Source: JAXDBV01 sp034678415
Lineage (GTDB): Bacteria; Bacteroidota; Bacteroidia; Bacteroidales; VadinHA17
Direction of reading: 5' to 3'
NCBI GenBank assembly: GCA_034678415.1
Contig: JAXDBV010000228.1
Coordinates: 1-18,316 of the forward strand
DNA: 18,316 nucleotides
Both the position numbers and the translations under genes were made by a program. The notes below the pieces were generated by a model. That model was given only the letters and a program-made list of their open reading frames with translations. It was not told the DNA's origin and did no database searches. Positions 13,283-18,316 of this stretch are shown here, piece after piece (the first letter of the stretch is position 1; each line of letters opens with the position of its first letter).

Positions 13283-15424
13283 ATGAGATCATTACGCAGA
13301 TATATACTCAGCCATTTCTCATCCATCTATCGCGGATTCTTTGTTATCATGAGTCTTGTGCTGGTGGTATACCTGCTTCCCAGGGAAGGTAGATTCAGGC
13401 ATGAATACCAGAAAGGGAAACCATGGATGGAAGATGTTCTGATTGCCCCGTATGATTTTCCCATCTATAAAGCCGGGGAGGAAATAGCCTATACCCGTGA
13501 CAGCCTGGAGCGTGAGTCAAAACCCTATTTCAACCTTGATACCACATTACTGCCAAAACAGCTGGCCATCCTGGGAACTACCTTTGAATCGGTCTGGAAG
13601 AAACACCTGGCCGGCATGCCCGGCTTGACCGATTCTGTACTTGCCGATACCACCAACCGTGAAACGGCGATGCTGATGACCAGGAAAGAAAGAATATACC
13701 AGAGGGCTGTTTTCTTGCTGTCCCATGTGTTTAATACCGGGATCATTGAATCATCCGACCTGTTGAACAAGGCCACCAACAAGGATGACCTGATGGTAGT
13801 TATGCGTGGTCCCCTGGCACATGAGATCCATACATCACAGGTCTTTACCCGGAAAACGGCCTATGAGTATTTCCTTGAGCAGTACGGGCTGATGAGTGCT
13901 GCGCCGGATATGCATGACGAGGTGTCTTTTCTGAATGATCTGAGCCTGGAGGAACTGATCGAGCCAAACCTTTTCTATGATGAGAAAATGTCGCATAAAG
14001 TGCTGCAACAAGCCATCGGCGAAATATCACTGACCAGGGGTATGGTTCAGACCGGAGAGAGGATCATTGCCAAAGGAGAACTGGTGGATGACTGGAAATT
14101 CATGGTCCTGGAATCCTACCGGATTGAATACGAACGGCGGCTCGGGAGTTACGGACGGTTGATCATTCTGCTCGGACAAACCATCCTGGCATTCTCCATG
14201 TTCCTGGCGATTTACCTGTTCCTGCTCAATTTCCGGAAAGAGGTGCTGCAGAACAAAGTGAAATCTTCGTTCATCCTCCTGTTGGTCCTGCTGTTCTATG
14301 GGATCACCGCCGTGGTGCTAAAAACCGGTATCGCCAGTGTTTATCTCATACCCGTCGCCATTGTACCCATCATCCTCGGTACGTTCTATGATACACGGCT
14401 GTCGATCTTTGTTTACATGGTGACCATCCTGCTCACAGCATTCCTCGTACCTAACTCGTTTGAATATGTGTTCCTTTCCTTCTGTGCCGGCATCATCGCT
14501 ATTATTAGCCTGACAAAGATCTACAGGAGGGGTAAACTCTTTATGACGGCTATTTACATCTTCCTCGCCTATTCGGTGGTGTTTTTCGGTATGGCTCTGA
14601 TCCAGGAAGGCAGTGTCTCTCATATCCAGTGGAAAACCTTCTTAATGTTTGCCGGGAACGGTGTGCTTATCCTCCTCTCTTACCCGATGATGTATGTCTT
14701 TGAAAAATTCTTCGGATTCCTGTCGGATGCCAGGCTGGTCGAACTGTCGGATACCAATCAGCCCCTGCTGAGGGAACTGGCTGAGAAAGCTCCCGGCACC
14801 TTCCAGCATTCCTTACAGGTGGCAAACCTGGCGGAACAAGCGGCTACAAGGACGGGAAGTAATCCGCTGCTCATAAGGACAGGAGCCCTGTACCATGATA
14901 TAGGGAAAATGGCAAACCCTATGTATTTTATTGAGAACCAAACCGATGGCATCAACCCCCACGATCAGCTCGAATCGGGGGAAAGTGCAAAAATCATCAC
15001 CGATCATGTAAGGAAAGGTGTGGAAATGGCCCGCCGGTATAACCTCCCTACACAAATCATTGACTTTATCCGTACGCACCACGGAACAAACCTGGTACGC
15101 TTTTTCTACACCTCATATCTGAACAAGAACCTTGAGAACAATCTGGAACGCGGACTGTTCAGCTATCCGGGACCAAAACCATTCTCACGAGCCATGGCTA
15201 TCCTCATGATGGCCGATGCCGTGGAGGCAGCCAGCCGGAGCCTGAGAAATCCAGGGCAGGAAGAAATTGAACGAATGGTAGAAAATATTATCAACGGACT
15301 GATTGCCGACGAACAGTTCACCGATGCCGATATAACCTTCCGGCATATCAACGAGATCAAAATGATTTTCAAAAGACGCCTGGTTAATATCTATCATACG
15401 CGTATCGCCTATCCGCATGCATGA
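13283..15424 (+). CDS. PgpH-like 7TM-HD membrane phosphodiesterase (probable c-di-AMP hydrolase)
   Basis: The family hydrolyses cyclic di-AMP to pApA; that activity is inferred from architecture. The 713-residue protein has an N-terminal membrane segment (about 18-34) and a large extracytoplasmic 7TMR-HDED-type domain (about 40-285) containing Ile-Ala-Pro-Tyr-Asp-Phe-Pro-Ile. Seven membrane segments follow between about 293 and 475, then a cytoplasmic HD domain. The metal-binding set is complete: His509 (Gln-His-Ser), His538-Asp539 (Tyr-His-Asp-Ile-Gly-Lys), His575, His599-His600 (Thr-His-His-Gly-Thr) and Asp645 (Met-Ala-Asp-Ala-Val-Glu-Ala). Length and order are those of the Bacteroidetes and Firmicutes PgpH family. 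It has its own promoter, is divergent from the NlpC/P60 operon and convergent with lolA. Its stop codon overlaps a 6-bp hairpin (15423-15428/15435-15440) without a T-run. Confidence 0.9.
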   Translation: MRSLRRYILSHFSSIYRGFFVIMSLVLVVYLLPREGRFRHEYQKGKPWMEDVLIAPYDFPIYKAGEEIAYTRDSLERESKPYFNLDTTLLPKQLAILGTTFESVWKKHLAGMPGLTDSVLADTTNRETAMLMTRKERIYQRAVFLLSHVFNTGIIESSDLLNKATNKDDLMVVMRGPLAHEIHTSQVFTRKTAYEYFLEQYGLMSAAPDMHDEVSFLNDLSLEELIEPNLFYDEKMSHKVLQQAIGEISLTRGMVQTGERIIAKGELVDDWKFMVLESYRIEYERRLGSYGRLIILLGQTILAFSMFLAIYLFLLNFRKEVLQNKVKSSFILLLVLLFYGITAVVLKTGIASVYLIPVAIVPIILGTFYDTRLSIFVYMVTILLTAFLVPNSFEYVFLSFCAGIIAIISLTKIYRRGKLFMTAIYIFLAYSVVFFGMALIQEGSVSHIQWKTFLMFAGNGVLILLSYPMMYVFEKFFGFLSDARLVELSDTNQPLLRELAEKAPGTFQHSLQVANLAEQAATRTGSNPLLIRTGALYHDIGKMANPMYFIENQTDGINPHDQLESGESAKIITDHVRKGVEMARRYNLPTQIIDFIRTHHGTNLVRFFYTSYLNKNLENNLERGLFSYPGPKPFSRAMAILMMADAVEAASRSLRNPGQEEIERMVENIINGLIADEQFTDADITFRHINEIKMIFKRRLVNIYHTRIAYPHA

Positions 15425-15646
15425 CTGCTGCCTGGCAGTCGTTATGAATAGCCGCAGCTGTATCTTTCTGCGCAGAGAAAAGCGAAAGGCCGCGAAACCC
15501 GGAGGGACATCAACGGATGCCTGGTCGAAACATGTGAAATGTTGCTGTACATCGTTGCGCTCAGCTTCATCGAATGAGAAGGCAAGATGGATAACAGAAG
15601 TCCGCTCCTGTAACAGGAACCCGATGATTCATCCTTCCGTTGATGC

Positions 15647-16294
15647 CTACCTCATATCAATCATTTCCACCTCAGGATGTTTTTTAGGGTCGAATATGAA
15701 AAAATCATCCGTCAGGCTGAGCCCGGTCTTAAAATCCTTTATATCTATCGTGTAATGATATCCGTTCTTACCGTAATACCTGATCGATTTCATCTCCAGC
15801 GCCTGATCATCCACCCAGATCTTGATCTTTGAATATTCTTTTTTAAGATCCACGGGTACCAGTTCAATCATCTTCAGCTTCTTTCCGTTTACCTCGGCGT
15901 CGCCCGAGTAAAAGCATTTAAAATCCTTTTGGTAGAAGGTGAACAGCTGACCCGGGTTGCCAAAGAGGAAGCTGTTGTCTTTTCCCGGTTCCGTGATATT
16001 CACCTCCTGTACGTCGGTAAGGTGGGTCCATACGGTTTTCCCGTCGTAGTATGTGTTCATCCCAGGCATGTAAAGCAGGTATTTGTTCTCCTTGATAAAG
16101 ATGGTGCCTTTATCACTGGTCTCGCTTTTATCCTGCAGATCGATAGTGGTGATGACAAAGTCGGCCTTGAAGGATGCATATGACTCTGCCTTTTTCGCCA
16201 GTTCATCCATCAGTGTGCGGGCTGCAGGATCGTCCTGTGACTGAAGGATAAATGGCAATACAAGAAAGGATGTTATGAATAGTGCCTTTTTCAT
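15647..16294 (-). CDS. LolA-like outer-membrane lipoprotein carrier protein
   Basis: This periplasmic chaperone-like protein is expected to carry lipoproteins from the inner to the outer membrane. The 215-residue product has a signal peptide (Met-Lys-Lys, a hydrophobic stretch, Leu-Gln-Ser-Gln near 20). The LolA-type beta-shell pattern follows: Tyr-Ala-Ser-Phe-Lys-Ala-Asp-Phe near 39-46, Gly-Thr-Ile-Phe-Ile-Lys near 63-68, Tyr-Leu-Leu-Tyr-Met-Pro-Gly near 72-78 and Tyr-Tyr-Asp-Gly-Lys-Thr-Val-Trp near 82-89. The C-terminal strands include Lys-Ile-Lys-Ile-Trp-Val-Asp. It starts 12 bp after the ftsK stop, so the two are co-transcribed, a neighbourhood I associate with Bacteroidetes. Assignment rests on fold-level resemblance, since LolA sequences diverge widely; a general periplasmic lipid/lipoprotein carrier is the safe reading. 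Confidence 0.85.
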   Translation of the reverse strand: MKKALFITSFLVLPFILQSQDDPAARTLMDELAKKAESYASFKADFVITTIDLQDKSETSDKGTIFIKENKYLLYMPGMNTYYDGKTVWTHLTDVQEVNITEPGKDNSFLFGNPGQLFTFYQKDFKCFYSGDAEVNGKKLKMIELVPVDLKKEYSKIKIWVDDQALEMKSIRYYGKNGYHYTIDIKDFKTGLSLTDDFFIFDPKKHPEVEMIDMR

Positions 16295-16306
16295 GGTACG
16301 TTGGGA

Positions 16307-18316
16307 TCAGGGAATCAGTTCCTGTTCCGGATTAAAGTTTTTCAAAAACTGTTCCAAAGTGTATTCATCGGGGATCAAAACCTGTCTGGCTTTGCTTCCC
16401 TCCGGCGGACCAACGATCCCTGCTGCCTCCAGCTGATCAATGATCCGTCCCGCCCTGTTATATCCGATGGCCAGCTTACGCTGAATAAGGGAGGTGGAGC
16501 CTTGCTGTGACAACACAACCATGTGGGCTGCCTTTTCGAACAGGGGATCGATCTTGTTCGGATCAAAATCGTCCATTTCGGTGGTGGTTTCCTCGCTTGA
16601 CTCAGGCAGGAGGAAGGCTGTAGGGTACCCCTGCTGGTCGGAGATCCATGCGGTGATCCTGTCGATCTCCTTGGTATCGATGAACGCACACTGCAGGCGA
16701 ATGAGCTCGCTGCCAAAGAGGTACAGCATGTCGCCCCTGCCCACCAGCTGGTTCGCACCCGGGGTGTCAAGGATCGTCCTTGAGTCCATCATGGAGGTGA
16801 CCCTGTAGGCTATGCGGGCAGGGAAGTTGGCCTTGATGGTTCCCGTAATGATATTGATCGAGGGACGCTGGGTGGCAATAATAATGTGGATGCCGATAGC
16901 CCTGGCTTTCTGTGCCAGGCGTGCCAGCGGTATCTCCACCTCGCGGCCCGAGGTCATGATGAGATCGGCAAACTCATCCACCACAAGCACAATGTAGGGC
17001 AGGTAACGATGCCCCTTCTGCGGATTCAGGCGACGGGCAATGAACTTGTCGTTGTATTCCTTGATGCTTCTCACCTCAGCACTTTTCAGAAGGTTATATC
17101 GTTGCTCCATCTCGACAGTCAGCGAGTTGAGGGTATGGATTACAGTCTGTGTATCGGTGATGATGGGATCATCAATACCGGGGATAGTGGCGAGGAAGTG
17201 TTTCTCCAGCCTCGAATAGAGAGTCAGTTCAACCTTTTTTGGATCGATGAACACGAACTTCAGCTGCGACGGATGCATCCGGTAAAGAAGCGATGTGATG
17301 ATCACATTCAGGCCGACCGATTTTCCCTGTCCTGTGGCTCCCGCAACAAGAATATGGGGCATGCGGGCAAGGTCAATCACATATGTCTCGTTCGATATTG
17401 TTTTTCCCAGGGCGACAGCAAGCTCGGCCCTGGTCTCCTGGAATTTCTTCGACGTGATGAGCGACCGCATCGACACGATCTCCGGCTTGTTGTTGGGTAC
17501 TTCAATGCCGATGGTGCCCCGCCCCGGAATAGGCGCTATGATGCGTATTCCCAAGGCCGATAGGCTCAGGGCAATATCATCTTCCAGGTTCTTGATCCGT
17601 GAGATACGAACACCGGGAGCCGGTACGATTTCGTACAGGGTGACTGTGGGGCCAATGGTAGCCTTGATCTTGTCGATCTGTATCTTATAGTTGGCCAGCG
17701 TCTCTACAATCCTGTTCTTGTTGTTGATCAGCTCCTCCTCGCTTACCTCCGACTCACCGGAGCTGTGGTCCTCTAGAAGATGAAGGGGAGGGAACTGGTA
17801 CCTCGACAGTTCAAGGGTAGGATCGTACACATCACCCACACTCCCCATGTACATGGTCTCGTCCACCTGGTCACCGTTACCGCTGCGCTTTTCAACCGTC
17901 ATCTCCACCTCGTCGGTGCTGCGCAATACCACCTGTTCTTCCGCCGGGTCCTCCGTTTCCTCCATACGGATCTCCGGTTTCAGGGCAACGGTATCCGTCC
18001 GGGATACTTCTTCCGTCTGTTCTTCCTCAACAGTGCTCTGTTCGGCCTGTACCGCCCTTTTCCCCGCCAGGATCATGCGTGCCAGTGCTTTTATCCTGTC
18101 GAGAGATGAGTTGAACGTGAACAGGGTGAATGCCAGCCAGGCAATGAAAAGAATAAAGGCAGTGCCGATCATTCCTACAAAGGCATTTAGCCAACGGCTG
18201 ACCACGTACCCGTGACCTCCTCCGAGACCGCTGCCAAGAAATCCATGCGTGCTGCCAAAAAGGTATCCCAGTGTGACGGAAACAAGTATGATCAGGACAA
18301 TGCTCATCCTGAACGT
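16307..18316 (-). CDS. ftsK: DNA translocase FtsK/SpoIIIE (5' end outside window)
   Basis: This is the septum-located motor that pumps chromosomal DNA during division. The frame stays open to the window edge, past the ATG at 18307; the visible 669 residues lack the first membrane segments expected for the family, so the true start is likely upstream. Visible in order are two membrane segments (about the first 65 residues), an acidic Glu/Thr/Val-rich linker, and the alpha/beta motor domain. The motor has Walker A Gly-Ala-Thr-Gly-Gln-Gly-Lys-Ser (near residue 325 of the visible part) and Walker B Leu-Val-Val-Asp-Glu-Phe-Ala-Asp-Leu. The C-terminal winged-helix gamma domain (Gly-Ser-Thr-Ser-Leu-Ile-Gln-Arg-Lys, Asn-Arg-Ala-Gly-Arg) recognises the orienting sequences. 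The lolA-like gene follows 12 bp downstream. No key residue is missing. Confidence 0.95.
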   Translation of the reverse strand, partial: TFRMSIVLIILVSVTLGYLFGSTHGFLGSGLGGGHGYVVSRWLNAFVGMIGTAFILFIAWLAFTLFTFNSSLDRIKALARMILAGKRAVQAEQSTVEEEQTEEVSRTDTVALKPEIRMEETEDPAEEQVVLRSTDEVEMTVEKRSGNGDQVDETMYMGSVGDVYDPTLELSRYQFPPLHLLEDHSSGESEVSEEELINNKNRIVETLANYKIQIDKIKATIGPTVTLYEIVPAPGVRISRIKNLEDDIALSLSALGIRIIAPIPGRGTIGIEVPNNKPEIVSMRSLITSKKFQETRAELAVALGKTISNETYVIDLARMPHILVAGATGQGKSVGLNVIITSLLYRMHPSQLKFVFIDPKKVELTLYSRLEKHFLATIPGIDDPIITDTQTVIHTLNSLTVEMEQRYNLLKSAEVRSIKEYNDKFIARRLNPQKGHRYLPYIVLVVDEFADLIMTSGREVEIPLARLAQKARAIGIHIIIATQRPSINIITGTIKANFPARIAYRVTSMMDSRTILDTPGANQLVGRGDMLYLFGSELIRLQCAFIDTKEIDRITAWISDQQGYPTAFLLPESSEETTTEMDDFDPNKIDPLFEKAAHMVVLSQQGSTSLIQRKLAIGYNRAGRIIDQLEAAGIVGPPEGSKARQVLIPDEYTLEQFLKNFNPEQELIP

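Noticed and set aside
15417..15755. 112-codon plus-strand frame after the PgpH-like gene
   Set aside because: It overlaps the 3' end of the lolA-like gene on the opposite strand and has a Cys/Ser/Arg-rich chance composition.

Overview
The window looks like a chromosomal segment of a Bacteroidota (Bacteroidetes) bacterium. The evidence is a SusC/SusD outer-membrane uptake pair, several TAnnTTTG-type (-7) promoter elements with TTTG/TTG -33 partners, A-rich leaders in place of strong Shine-Dalgarno sites, and a lipoprotein with an acidic surface-export-like signal after its cysteine. Both ends cut through genes. No rRNA, tRNA, CRISPR array, transposase or integrase was recognised.

Left region (1-7020): the 3' end of a probable surface lipoprotein gene closes with a strong, potentially bidirectional terminator. 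A 1.5-kb stretch without a convincing gene follows. Its first half is AT-rich. Its second half starts at a good Bacteroidetes-type promoter (1430-1459) and contains what appears to be a degenerate tandem array of about seven ~100-nt units. Each unit opens with a CTTTCC / GGGAAAG-type hairpin and carries a second, sequence-divergent hairpin. The array runs up to the susC-like gene (2263-5490), which is followed 21 bp later by a susD-like gene of the SusD-like_2 type and a terminator. The array is the most unusual thing in the window: a possible ~800-nt structured leader for a nutrient-uptake operon, or a chain of small structured RNAs.

Middle region (7211-10225, minus strand): cysC, cysD and cysN encode APS kinase and the two ATP-sulfurylase subunits, which together turn sulfate into PAPS. 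No reductase, sulfotransferase or sulfate transporter lies in the window, so the end use (assimilation or sulfation) is open. An unusual 229-bp gap separates cysD from cysN.

Right region (10770-18316): an uncharacterised secreted protein (+) faces a minus-strand operon of an NlpC/P60 peptidase, a 43-aa membrane miniprotein and a Nudix hydrolase. Divergent from that operon is a PgpH-like 7TM-HD phosphodiesterase (probable c-di-AMP hydrolase). At the right edge, ftsK (5' end outside the window) and a lolA-like gene form a minus-strand pair for chromosome segregation and lipoprotein or envelope biogenesis.
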